Assembly (NCBI GenBank): GCA_002284615.2
Contig: MU069466.1
Location: 529,581-541,441, forward strand
DNA: 11,861 nt
Direction: 5' to 3'
Origin: Dunaliella salina
Lineage: Eukaryota; Chlorophyta; Chlorophyceae; Chlamydomonadales; Dunaliellaceae
Shown: positions 1-9,217 of the stretch, piece after piece
Layout: each line of letters opens with the position of its first letter
How positions within the stretch are numbered: the first letter of the stretch is position 1
Notes under the pieces: generated by a model
The model's input: the letters and a program-made list of their open reading frames with translations, nothing else
Told to the model about the DNA's origin: nothing
Database searches by the model: none
Position numbers and translations under genes: made by a program

Positions 1-130
1 GTGTGTGTGCATGTGGTAAGGGGCACATTTGAATCGAGCACATGCTCTACATGAAATGGCTGAAGGCGAGTCAAGCGCATAAAGGAGCATTTATGAACAG
101 CTCAGCTCATGGCTGGACCTGGCCACTCAC
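1..130 (-). other. Intron 3 (partial) of the aminotransferase gene
   Basis: Read on the minus strand, the intron begins at 130 with the donor GTGAGTGG directly after the glutamine codon that closes exon 3, and runs off the left edge. A short TG tract (1-9) lies at the very edge, so the missing part probably contains another microsatellite. No coding similarity was seen in this stretch. Confidence 0.75.
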
Positions 131-2101
<1,971 letters not shown>

Positions 2102-2330
2102 GGTGGCGCGCAGAGACACGACCCACTTGCTCAACTCTACTCCCTTTTTTCAATGTGTCGCAGCACGCACTGTTGCGCAAGGGCTTTGTGGATCTGATCT
2201 GCCATCGGCAAGCAAAATCTAACACCTACAATTTTCGCGTAAACTGAGATCAGAATTCTTAATTGAGTGTGCACACAGCCAAGTGGTGGCGACCTGTGCA
2301 AGCAGGACTGAATCCTGCTGGGGCATACTC
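2102..2330 (-). promoter_or_regulatory. 5' flank / probable 5' UTR and promoter of the aminotransferase gene
   Basis: Sequence immediately upstream of the start codon at 2101. The start context is a near-ideal GCCACCATGG. No convincing TATA box or light-response motif was identified by eye, and the transcription start cannot be placed. The role is inferred from position only. Confidence 0.4.
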
Positions 2331-3125
2331 ACAACGTGTGGAAGCACCAGTGATTGTTGGTCGTCAACAGCAAATCATGCAAATTTTTGGCTAAGCTATT
2401 GATGATGCAGGTTTCGTGCAGACAACAGTGCAAGCACGCTGGATGGCCCCCAGTGTGTCTTCTTGTCCTCTGATTGAAGGAGGAAGAGTAAAATCTGCTT
2501 GCACAGATCTGGATTTTCTCTGATTGGCTTAGTCGAGGCCCCAAAAAAGGTGTTGTTTGCTCCGCACGAACATGCTGCAGCTAGATCTTATGAAACTTCC
2601 TCTGCAGCACAATTATTTCAAAACAGCCAGTTGCAGTGCACTTGTGCCTTACTAGCTGCCGCATGAACCCTACCTTTGACCATCAAATCACCTATAGCAC
2701 CAAACCAATCGGGCATCTTTCAAATCACAAAGGTGATTTCAAGTCCTTGCAACTAAAGATTGATAATCACTGCAACAGAGCAGCTGTCCACCAAGGAGGA
2801 TATCAAGCAGGAAGGGTGCCTGGAACTTTCAGTGAAAGATCATTTTTGGACCTCCTGCATTCCTGTTTTTGATTACGCCGCACGTGAGCATTTTGTAATT
2901 TTGGTACTTCTGTTCGCATATGCCTTCCGTCGTGTTTGGCCTATGAACATCAATGGTCTACTTTGAACATCCCGTGTGTTTTGCCTAAAAACACTCGGTC
3001 TACTTTGCTCGAGGAAACTTGGTTTGTTTTGCCCTTGAGCACTATGCACTTTGAGCAGGCACTGTCTCAGACACCAAACTTGATGTTCCTTTTGTGATGA
3101 AGTGCCTGCTTCATGAGTGTGTGCA
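2331..3125. other. Intergenic stretch with no recognised gene
   Basis: About 800 nt with only short open frames (under about 80 codons) that resemble nothing I recognise. An 11-mer GGTCTACTTTG occurs twice about 42 nt apart (near 2955 and 2997), each within T-rich, TTTGCC-containing sequence. This may be an eroded repeat. Confidence 0.5.
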
Positions 3126-3145
3126 TGCGCGCGCGCGCACGCATC
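3117..3145. repeat. Alternating purine-pyrimidine tract (TG/CG)
   Basis: GTGTGTGC followed by ATGC and a CG run to about 3143. It has the same TG-to-CG transition as the large tract at 1319-1446, in intergenic DNA just before the retroelement fragments. It is a short candidate Z-DNA segment. Confidence 0.7.
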
Positions 3146-3149
3146 TACC

Positions 3150-3240
3150 GTTCCTAGTAGACTCTTTTCAGTTCAAGAGAGCTAAGCAGCCAAACTTAAT
3201 GGCTGAAGGCTTAATCATATTGTGACCTTGTAACCATAGC
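3150..3240 (+). pseudogene. 3' terminal fragment of a non-LTR retrotransposon (family A)
   Basis: Codons ending in KQPNLMAEGLIIL and a TGA stop, then GACCTTGTAACC, match the extreme C-terminus and 3' tail of the copy at 9517-10950 (EQPNFLAEGYVPL, stop, AACCTTGTAAACC). The TGTAA in both tails is the volvocalean-type poly(A) signal. Only the last few dozen codons can be aligned; upstream the similarity is lost. It lies before fragment 3325-3600, which encodes a more N-terminal part, so these are two separate insertions or a rearranged one. Confidence 0.6.
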
Positions 3241-3324
3241 ATTGTGTAGAGGAGTTACCAAAAAAGCTACTTACCATCACTGGTGTGCCCTACCGATTAA
3301 GAATGCGCATGTGACATATGCTCC

Positions 3325-3600
3325 TTACACTCTGCCCAAATATCACTACTAGTGATCTGGTCTGGTAAACTGAAACACATCCTCTGGAGCATGGCCCAAT
3401 TCCAGCTTCGTGTCCACACTTTGAGGATTGCAAGCCACTTGGGATGATAAAATTTTTCCAATGTGTGATCTTTGTGATGCTCAGGATGACGCGCAAGATG
3501 AACAGCATGCTTTATTCAAATGCGCCCACCCTCATGTATGCAATCTTAGGCGGAAATATGCTCCGTTGTTTTCTGGTCCTGTCCTATCTCTCTCTCCCAA
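3325..3600 (+). pseudogene. Retrotransposon fragment (family A): C-terminal region with CCHC knuckle
   Basis: Frame 3325-3432 reads ...MAQFQLRVHTLRIAS and corresponds to IACFRLHAHELRVETS in the copy at 9517. A one-nucleotide shift near 3430 moves the homology to the next frame, which carries CDLCDAQDDAQDEQHALFKC, a C-x2-C-x10-H-x4-C knuckle (Cys at 3464 and 3473, His at 3506, Cys at 3521). It then continues NLRRKYAPLF, matching CLRRKYAHIF. There is no start, the 5' part is missing and the frame is broken: a dead fragment. The knuckle type is typical of the region after reverse transcriptase in non-LTR elements. Confidence 0.75.
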
Positions 3601-3640
3601 GAGAATGCAACAGCAACAATTGACGCCAAGGTATTACCAG

Positions 3641-3678
3641 TATGACACGTATGACACAGTATGACATGTATGACATGT
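3641..3678. repeat. Short tandem repeat TATGACAYR
   Basis: Four back-to-back copies of a 9-10 nt unit (TATGACACG, TATGACACAG, TATGACATG, TATGACATG). It marks the left border of recognisable retroelement B sequence. Confidence 0.8.
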
Positions 3679-3681
3679 TGC

Positions 3682-3908
3682 ATGGCCACTGGCAGCCTTC
3701 GCTCTCTAGAACAGATCAGAAAGCAAATACTCTACCCAGAACTTCATCACCAGCACGTCCAGGGCCACATCCTCAAGATAATCATACAACTCATACGCAA
3801 CTCACCTACCCCTATCCATTTCTTCAAGGTTAAATCTCATGCTGAATTGTTGGCAACGAATGCCCAGATGCCATTGCTAAGCATCAGACCATTCAGAATA
3901 ATGACACA
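3682..3908 (+). pseudogene. RNase H domain remnant of retroelement B
   Basis: Frame 3682-3843 reads LRSLEQIRKQILYPELHHQH...PIHFFKVKSHA. A one-base loss near 3844 shifts to a frame reading IVGNECPDAIAKHQ up to about 3888. Together these give the C-terminal RNase H signature (VKSHAG-I-GNE-AD-IAKHQ) seen in non-LTR elements. At 3688-3696 the codons read T-G-S where the family usually has T-D-S, so a catalytic aspartate appears to be lost. The upstream half of the domain is missing. Confidence 0.7.
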
Positions 3909-3925
3909 TAACCTTCCCATGCACA

Positions 3926-4310
3926 AACCTTGAAGGCAATCCTTTTCATGACACCACCTGGCTTGCCTTTGAGGAAACTTCCTACACTCATGCAAATGCG
4001 TCTAGGCGTCTGAACCTACCTGCCGTAAAGCTTAAACACTTCTCCAACCTCCATGATGCTTTACGGAAACACATGCACTCAAAAGAAAAGAAAAGAAACT
4101 TCTACGCAAGCCAAAGGCCGCATGCATTAAGGGAAGAACCCCTAACAAAAGTTAGAGGCCTCACCAGACTCAAAAAACAGACTTGGAAAGGCCAATAGCA
4201 ACACGGGGTACTACTCTTTCTGTCAAAGTCTACTCCCCAGCATCCACAAAAATATCAGCAATTCCTTTTGGACCATGTCTACACTCTCTTTCAAAATGAG
4301 TGTAAACTAA
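3926..4310 (+). pseudogene. Linker region of retroelement B between RNase H and the CCHC knuckle
   Basis: The frame from 3926 reads NLEGNPFHDTTWLAFEE and on to the stop at 4196-4198. It includes a Lys/Arg-rich stretch (HSKEKKRNFY) encoded by an A-rich run. From 4188 the neighbouring frame carries on with ANSNTGYYSF...NSFWTMSTLSFKM, ending at TAA 4308-4310. The segment is coding-like in two consecutive frames, as expected for a decayed polyprotein. No catalytic motif is recognised. Confidence 0.6.
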
Positions 4311-4545
4311 ATACCGCACAGGTACCCTCTTCAATCAAAAACACGCGGTGCGCTTCAAAATTTCCACCAGCCCACAATGCCTCCTCTGTGGGGAACTTGA
4401 CAGTGCCCTTCACATCTTATCAGGATGCAAAAATTCTACCATGTCTGGTATGGTAACTGAGCGACACATTATTGCCAGCAGAATCCTCCTAAAAGCCATC
4501 AGCAAAGGCCCTCTTGGGGCAGGTATTGCCTCCATGGACATTGGC
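4309..4545 (+). pseudogene. CCHC knuckle region of retroelement B
   Basis: The open frame from 4309 reads KYRTGTLFNQKHAVRFKIST, then CLLCGELDSALHILSGC, a C-x2-C-x7-H-x4-C knuckle (Cys 4378 and 4387, His 4411, Cys 4426). This is followed by SGMVTERHIIASRILLKAISKG. The spacing fits the CCHC motif that precedes the restriction-like endonuclease in R2-type elements. Near 4545 a one-base loss moves the homology to the next frame. Confidence 0.75.
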
Positions 4546-4942
4546 AGACCATGTTGCCTTGCAAGACTTACAGATCCCAAAACATGCCATTAATAGGACC
4601 CTTCCCAAATGTATTTTCCCACGGCGCTTCCCTGATAAGGATAGGCTCAAGTCCAGCCGGCCTGATGCTCTATTAGTTGTTCCTCTGAAAAGCGCGCCAA
4701 GGTCGAATCCTCGTTATGGTTTGAGAAGTGCAGGGGGGCGCGGGGGGAACAGGGAGGACTCAGCGCCAGCCACAGGCACTCCACCCACACTCAAGGCTCG
4801 TGACCCCAATCAGCTCCACCCAGATCAGCAACACATCCACCTTGTAGAAGTCAAATACTGTGAGGACACCCGGCCTTACAGCCAGCTTCAAGCCTCCAAG
4901 CAGTTGCACCGCGTCCTTTGCCGTCATCTGTCTAGGGCTTCA
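4544..4942 (+). pseudogene. PD-(D/E)XK-type endonuclease region of retroelement B, cut by a MITE
   Basis: The frame reads ADHVALQDLQIPKHAINRTL...DRLKSSRPDALLV, a low-complexity Gly/Arg/Pro linker, then HLVEVKYCEDTRP. RPD (4658-4666) and E-V-K (4847-4855) are placed like the PD...(D/E)XK catalytic core of retrotransposon restriction-like endonucleases. The spacer is about 60 codons, longer than usual, and includes a G-rich stretch around 4731-4755. Reading continues to the Ser codon TCA at 4940-4942, which doubles as the MITE target site. The homologous frame resumes after the MITE at 5269 with AKVTLHTILLGVGGVIY, and again at 8015. Confidence 0.7.
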
Positions 4943-5265
4943 CGGTGCATTTCCAACCACTTGCAATTAATCCAGCGTTAATTGCACTGTTTAATGCACT
5001 TCACAGAATATTGGTGGATTAATTGCTTTTGCATTTCCAAATTTGTAATTAAAAAGTGCAATTCATTGAATTTATGAATTAATTGCAAGGAATTAATGGT
5101 TAATGGACGGGGGGGTGGGTCCATTAATCATTAATTCCATGAATGAATTAATTACATTTCGCCATTAATTGCACTAATTAATTCCGGTTTGGAAACGTGA
5201 TTTACAATTTAATTCATTTTTTGAATTAATGATTAATTGTTAATTGCCCCTTTGGAAATGCACCG
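4943..5265. mobile_element. Foldback MITE with TCA target-site duplication
   Basis: The ends are CGGTGCATTTCCAA and its exact reverse complement, flanked by TCA at 4940-4942 and 5266-5268. The two halves are complementary over almost the whole length. The centre (5091-5110 and 5121-5140) pairs 19 of 20 positions around a G-rich loop. A second TTTCCAAA/TTTGGAAA pair lies near 5034 and 5192. The element is AT-rich with many AATTAAT words and no coding capacity. It sits inside coding sequence of retroelement B, and removing it plus one TCA restores the frame. A 3-bp duplication would suit a PIF/Harbinger- or CACTA-like mobiliser, but the superfamily cannot be named from the termini. Confidence 0.9.
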
Positions 5266-5362
5266 TCAGCTAAAGTCACCCTTCATACGATCCTGCTAGG
5301 TGTGGGAGGAGTCATCTACACCCCGCACACACTGGAGCCTCTTAAGGAGCTTGGTCTTGACA
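5266..5362 (+). pseudogene. Retroelement B C-terminal tail, middle piece between two insertions
   Basis: After the TCA duplication the frame reads AKVTLHTILLGVGGVIY then TPHTLEPLKELGLD, a tail I recognise from endonuclease-bearing retroelements of green algae. It stops being homologous at GAC-A (5359-5362), the left target-site copy of the 2652-bp insertion. The frame continues with ACT TTC AAG at 8018 if that insertion and one GACA are removed. Confidence 0.8.
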
Positions 5363-6773
5363 TGTCACATTAAATTAGTGGCATTGCTGAATCATGGTTC
5401 AAACAAGTGTGTTATGTGTGACCTGTATTTAAGTGGGGTTGTTTATTGGGTTCTTTCTCTTATTAACCTTCTGTTCCACCTTTCCTTGAGGTTTGGCTCT
5501 GTTTTTGTTGTCCCTGGCCTTGTGCCAGGGGTGCCCTGTCCCTGATGTAACACTAACCTGGTGAAACTGGTCCACACCTGCTGTGTCTGCCCCAAGAATT
5601 CTCTGTGTGCTGCAGCCAAGCCAACACTCTGCAGCTAGCCCAAGGACAGCTAAGCAGCAGCATGAAGAGCAAGCAGAGTAGCAGTCCACTCGCACCCCAA
5701 GCCCTCAGCTCGGGTGAACCTGTCCCATGTGGATGGCTTTTGCCGACTCTGGACGATAAAACCTATTCATGGCGCCACCACCACGGGGAAACGTACTCGA
5801 GAATCGTGTAAGGCACAGGCGCACTCTGTGCAGCGGGGGGGACTTAGCAGCGGATAGGCGCATGTCGGCGCGTGTCCTTAGAGGCCATCTGGATTTTAAA
5901 TCAAGAAAGGTCAGAAGGCTGGGGGGATGCTGCCTATCCTACATGCCTGGTGGGTGACAGCAGCACTGGATGCAGGGGGGAAGCTACTTCCATGCAAGCA
6001 TGCATGAGCACCACAGCCAGGAGCATTCGTGATTGTATGTGTGTGGAGAATGTGGAGCCTTTGAACTTGTTAGCTGTGGTCAGATATATTGCCCTGAGAT
6101 GCAAACAGGTTGTGCGCATGACAGAAGCCATTCTATGTTGAGTACCTGCGTTTAGCTTGCCACCCATCAACCATGCTATGGACTGATCACCCAAGCCACG
6201 CTGATAGGGATTGAATGATGTGGATGCAACTTTGCTTTGCACATTTCTGGCACAAGCACCTGTCCATCATGAGAAGAGAACAGAGCATGAGCATAAGAAG
6301 AGAACAGAGCATGAGCATGAGAAGAGAACAGAGCATAAGAAGCATGAGAAGAGAACAGAGCATAAGAAGCATGAGAAGAGAACAGAGCATAAGGAGCACA
6401 AGAGTGTGCTGCCTCAGTCATGCTGCTCCTGGGATGAGCATACCCTAGGGAGCGGCTGTGATTGTGGGCGTTTGAAGAGGCTTCAGAACTGTTGTTGCAA
6501 GCTAAGCTGCAGTTTCATGGCTGTGTATTGAACCATTGTTGATGGGTTACGGCTCAGGATATGCCGGTTGTGTGGACATGCTCCTGGCAAAAACTTTGCC
6601 ATGATTTGTTGTGAAATCTGAGACATTCATTGCACAACCAGCATCTTTCTGTGAAGCAGGAGAAACATTAAGCAACATTTCTGCCTTTCTTGCCATCAAT
6701 ATTGCTTAATGGGGCGGAAATGTGACCTGCTTCAAGAACATTACAAGTGCAGTGACAGTGATTGAGCATGACA
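5363..6773 (+). mobile_element. Unit 1 of the tandem insertion
   Basis: A 1411-bp unit. Its first about 410 bp (5363-5772) match unit 2 (6776-7181) with about twenty substitutions and a few small indels counted by hand. Its last 56 bp (6718-6773) also match unit 2. TATTTAAG at about 5427 and TGTAA at about 5546 could be a TATA-like box and a poly(A) signal, as in an LTR. The interior 5773-6717 is unrelated to unit 2 and has no recognisable gene. It contains G-rich patches and a 24/27-bp minisatellite. Orientation is arbitrary. Confidence 0.65.
6271..6399. repeat. 24/27-bp minisatellite, five copies
   Basis: Two units of 24 nt followed by three of 27 nt, all built on AAGAGAACAGAGCAT; the longer form adds AAGAAGCAT. 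All unit lengths are multiples of three, so one plus-strand frame stays open and reads Glu/Lys/His/Arg/Thr-rich repeats (EKRTEH). There is no other evidence that it is translated. Confidence 0.9.
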
Positions 6774-7094
6774 ACTGTCACATCAAATTAGTGGCATTGT
6801 GGAATCATGGTTCAAACAAGTGTGTTATGTGTGACCTGTCTTTAAGTGGGGTTGTTTATTGGGTTCTCTCTCTTGTTAACCTTATGTTCCACCTTTCCTT
6901 GAGGTTTGGCTCCGTTTCTGTTATCCCTGTCCTTGTGCCTGGGGTGCCCTGTCCCTGATGTAACGCTAACCTCGTGAAGCTGGTCCACACCTGCTGTGTC
7001 TGCCCCAAGAATTCTCTGTGTGCTGCAGCCAAGCCAGCACTCTGCAGCTAGCCCAAGAACAGCTAAGCAGCAGCTTGAAGAGCAAGCAGAGTAG

Positions 7095-7572
7095 CAGTCC
7101 ACTCGCCCAAGCCCTCAGCTCGAGTGAACCTGTCCCATGTCGGATGGCTTTTGCCGACTCTGGACGTAAAACCTTTCATGTGGCTGATGGGTGGCGGCTA
7201 ATCACAGGTCAGACTCAAAAACACAGGTCAGACACAACAACAAAGACTCAAAGGTGGTGGAATTGTCAGGCTCGAACGAGCACGCTGAACAAAAGAGCTT
7301 CAGGCCTTTTCTGCTTCGACTCAAACAAAGGAAACCCACTGTCGGAGGATTCCCTCTGATTACTTGTCAAACGGTATCTCGTTAGTCTTTTGTTCAGCGT
7401 GCTCGCTTGAGCCTGACAATTCCACCACTGTTTGAGTCTTTGTTGTTGTTTCTGACCTATGTTTAGCCGCACCCATCAGCCACATGAAAGATTTTACGTC
7501 CAGAGTTGGCAAAAGCCATCCGTCAAGGGACAGGTTCACTCAAAGCTGATGGAAAGAGATGCGAGTGGACTG
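7095..7572. repeat. Large inverted repeat A
   Basis: The left arm 7095-7295 and right arm 7387-7572 are reverse complements with scattered mismatches and small indels, around a 91-nt loop (7296-7386). The outer border is CAGTCCACTCGC (7095) against its complement at 7561-7572. The inner border is GCTGAACAAAAG (ending 7295) against CTTTTGTTCAGC (from 7387). The outer 87 nt of the left arm belong to the 5' part shared with unit 1, so the right arm is an inverted copy of element sequence. Confidence 0.88.
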
Positions 7573-7612
7573 AGTTCTTCTCTTCTTCTTCTCTCTGCTG
7601 CTCACTTGCACA

Positions 7613-7958
7613 ATCAATGCTTCCTGCTGCCCTGCCCTGTCCTGATGCTCTAACACACACAATGCGTACACTATAGCCAGCTGCCTCCTTCCAGCAGCGT
7701 CCCTCCTGAAGGACTGTTGGTTTAGGCTCTCATGTCGTTCTCTAGGGCACTTTACAGATGAGTTTGAGCACTCCTCGAATCAATAGCCAGAACTGAGAGT
7801 TCTCTAAACTCATCTGTAAAGTGCCCTGGAGAACGACATGAGAGCCTAAACCAGCAGTCCTTGGGGAGGGACACTGCTGGAAGGAGGCAGCTGGCTACAG
7901 TGTACATATTGTGTGTGTGAGAGCATCAGAACAGAGCAGAGCAGCAGGAAGCATTGAT
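7613..7958. repeat. Large inverted repeat B
   Basis: Arms 7613-7768 and 7802-7958 (156 and 157 nt) are nearly perfect reverse complements around a 33-nt loop. They start ATCAATGCTTCCTGCTG and end in the complementary CAGGAAGCATTGAT. Internal blocks such as AGTGCCCT and GGCTCTCATGTCGTTCTC pair exactly. It is a long, potentially hairpin-forming segment. Confidence 0.9.
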
Positions 7959-8014
7959 AAATGTGATCTGCTTCAAGAACATTACAAGTGCCATGACAGT
8001 GATTGAGCATGACA

Positions 8015-8176
8015 GACACTTTCAAGGCCACCAAGCTTGTCCGGAAGCTACATGCTCGTTCTGTCCCGTATACTTACAAACTTGCCAGCACCAGACGCGC
8101 TTTTAAGAAAAACTTTTTCAACTCTCAACAAGGTCAGGCACGGGATACTGCTAGTAACCCACCTGATCCCTACTGA
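8015..8176 (+). pseudogene. Retroelement B C-terminus, final piece
   Basis: The frame reads DTFKATKLVRKLHARSV, then a basic stretch (KLASTRRAFKKNFFNS) and ...ASNPPDPY with stop TGA at 8174-8176. It follows directly, in frame, on GLD at 5353-5361 once the 2652-bp block and one GACA are removed. I recognise the tail (K-LH--SV-Y--KL--TRRA...NPPDP) from green-algal retroelement proteins. Confidence 0.75.
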
Positions 8177-8377
8177 CTTCTTTCTTCTGCTTTCTCTTGG
8201 TGAAGAGGATACACGGTGTCTTGGCCCTAGGTATCCCCCTTTCCTTAACTGATGTGGGAAGTGTTCTCACTGCCTGTGTAGTTTTTCTTTTCTTCTTTTT
8301 TTTACACGTATCACCAGTACGTCACGGTATCACCAGTGGTGGGCCCCTCGTAACAAAAAAGGGGGGCCCCGCCTACA
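8177..8377. other. Probable 3' UTR of retroelement B and junction sequence
   Basis: No gene. It is a T/C-rich stretch. TATCACCAGT occurs twice (about 8310 and 8329). A 7-bp perfect stem GGGCCCC/GGGGCCC (8341-8347 and 8363-8369) has an A-rich loop. Where element B ends and the next fragment begins cannot be placed. Confidence 0.4.
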
Positions 8378-8805
8378 AACACAGTCTTGGTCAGTCATTC
8401 CCTTTGCAGCCCTCCTAAATACATGTTCCTTGACCTCCCCTAAGGATGCTATTTGCAGCGCAGCTCGTTTTGGTCTAAAGTTTAGCACTAGCTTATCTCC
8501 ATACGCTCCGTTGTGAGACAGCAGCTTGGAATCCCACTTCTTCCCCTAATTATTTTGACTTATGTCAGGCTGATGACAATGTGCAAGATGAAAAGTATGT
8601 TATTTTCTTTTGCACACGCCCCCCGGTAGTATCGCTCTATAGGAAATATGCGTCCTTATTCACCCACTCTGGGTCGCAGGATGTGTCCACCTTATTGCAA
8701 CAGAACAACAAACTACATTTTTCCTTTATGATTTAGTTGACTCTGACGAGCAGGCCAGCAGTCACGCGCCTTGTCTGATGTCCTTTTCCTGTAAACCTCC
8801 CATAA
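8378..8805 (+). pseudogene. Retrotransposon fragment (family A), degenerate knuckle
   Basis: Pieces in several frames follow the copy at 9517: PPKYMFLDLP (against TPRYLHLDLG), ARFGLKF, HTLRCETAAW, then YFDLCQADDNVQDEKYVIFFC...LYRKYASLF and, after a shift, YDLVDSDEQASS. The knuckle has lost its first Cys (Phe) and its His (Tyr). CCTGTAAACCTCC near 8790 corresponds to the TGTAA-bearing tail of the other copies. It lies directly behind retroelement B, so it may be that element's insertion site or a later arrival. Confidence 0.7.
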
Positions 8806-8857
8806 ACTTCCAGTAGGAACAAGTGCCATTTTCCTCCTTGTGTCCTTGCAACCTTGC

Positions 8858-9000
8858 AGAGGGATTACAAACACAAATACATTGGAGTGGTTAAAAGTAC
8901 TCAGCGTCTTGATGAGTGTTGCTGCTACAACAGTGATCTGCAAGTCCGTCGAGGTTTCTTGCTTGTCAAACACATCATGGCTGTCGAATTCAAGATTTGA
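8858..9000 (+). other. Exon-like open stretch behind a strong acceptor-like sequence
   Basis: A pyrimidine-rich run (8827-8857) ends in CAG. It is followed by a frame reading RDYKHKYIGVVKSTQRLDEC and on through NSDLQVRRGFLLVKHIMAVE to TGA at 8998-9000. The composition looks more like protein than the surrounding frames do. The family is not recognised, and no upstream partner exon was found. It may be a piece of another transposon or chance. Confidence 0.25.
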
Positions 9001-9119
9001 TGTGCTCCTTCTTGTACGCTCTTCCTGCCCATGCTTACCATGTGAGCCCCACTGTAGGAAAAGCTACGCTAGTAGACATCGTCCAATAGTGATGATTGAG
9101 GAAAGGACCTACTTGCTCA

Positions 9120-9200
9120 AGGCAAATCCTCACCCGTGCCCAGGGTCAAACCCCAGACCTCCCGCGTCCCGGGCCGTTTCACCCGTCAGGCTACAATCGA
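9120..9200 (-). repeat. tRNA-like (SINE-type) segment with A box and B box
   Basis: On the minus strand TAGCCTGACGG (9193-9183) fits an RNA polymerase III A box and GGTTTGACCCT (9152-9142) a B box. The spacing is about 30 nt, with GGGAGGTCTGG between, as in tRNA-derived SINE heads. A T-arm-like stem-loop (CTGGG, loop GTTTGAC, CCTGG) can be drawn. No complete cloverleaf can be folded, so it is not a functional tRNA gene. The SINE body and tail were not delimited. Confidence 0.4.
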
Positions 9201-9217
9201 GGATCCGTAGAAATCCG

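Larger units (their letters stand above)
5363..8014. mobile_element. 2652-bp insertion made of two tandem elements, TSD GACA
   Basis: The insertion starts TGTCACAT and ends GCATGACA, with GACA on both sides (5359-5362 and 8015-8018). It splits the coding tail of retroelement B exactly, and removing it with one GACA rejoins the frame. Inside are two head-to-tail units (5363-6773 and 6776-8014) separated by AC, each with TGTCA...TGACA ends. Only one pair of target copies surrounds both, so they entered as one unit or the second arose by duplication after insertion. TG...CA ends and a 4-bp duplication suit an LTR retrotransposon, but the interiors of the two units do not match as LTRs should. 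A short-TIR DNA element is the alternative. Confidence 0.75.
6776..8014 (+). mobile_element. Unit 2 of the tandem insertion, with two foldback domains
   Basis: A 1239-bp unit. It has the same 5' about 406 bp and 3' 56 bp as unit 1, but the region between is made of two large inverted repeats (7095-7572 and 7613-7958) separated by a CT-rich spacer. The second inverted repeat ends at 7958, exactly where the shared 3' sequence begins (7959). The 3' end carries CATGACA twice, 16 nt apart. No protein of recognisable family is encoded. Confidence 0.65.
3682..8176 (+). mobile_element. Non-LTR retroelement B, 3' half, decayed and twice interrupted
   Basis: Parts in order: RNase H remnant (3682-3908), basic linker (3926-4310), CCHC knuckle (4309-4545), PD-(D/E)XK-type endonuclease region (4544-4942), C-terminal tail split over 5266-5362 and 8015-8176 with the stop at 8174. 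Two insertions interrupt it: a MITE at 4943-5265 and a 2652-bp block at 5363-8014, each with its own target duplication. At least four small frameshifts lie upstream of the insertions. CCHC followed by a restriction-like endonuclease is the layout of R2-type and Dualen/RandI-type elements. The extra RNase H makes a Dualen-like element (described from Chlamydomonas) the best guess. The reverse transcriptase part is absent from this copy. Confidence 0.75.

Noticed and set aside
4690..4710. B-box-like GGTCGAATCC on the plus strand
   Set aside because: It lies in the endonuclease coding frame of retroelement B and has no A box at a suitable distance.
5300..5545. 81-codon frame at 5300-5545 and its counterpart at 6722-6958
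   Set aside because: It is open in both tandem units but runs across the insertion border. It looks like no protein family, and the substitutions do not clearly spare codon meaning. Treated as non-coding terminal sequence.
6211..6531. 106-codon plus-strand frame and Leu/Met/Ser-rich minus-strand frames over the minisatellite
   Set aside because: These are explained by repeat units of length divisible by three; there is no other coding evidence.
7095..7958. CRISPR-like or viral inverted terminal repeats
   Set aside because: There are no short regularly spaced direct repeats, and the arms are single inverted copies of transposon sequence.
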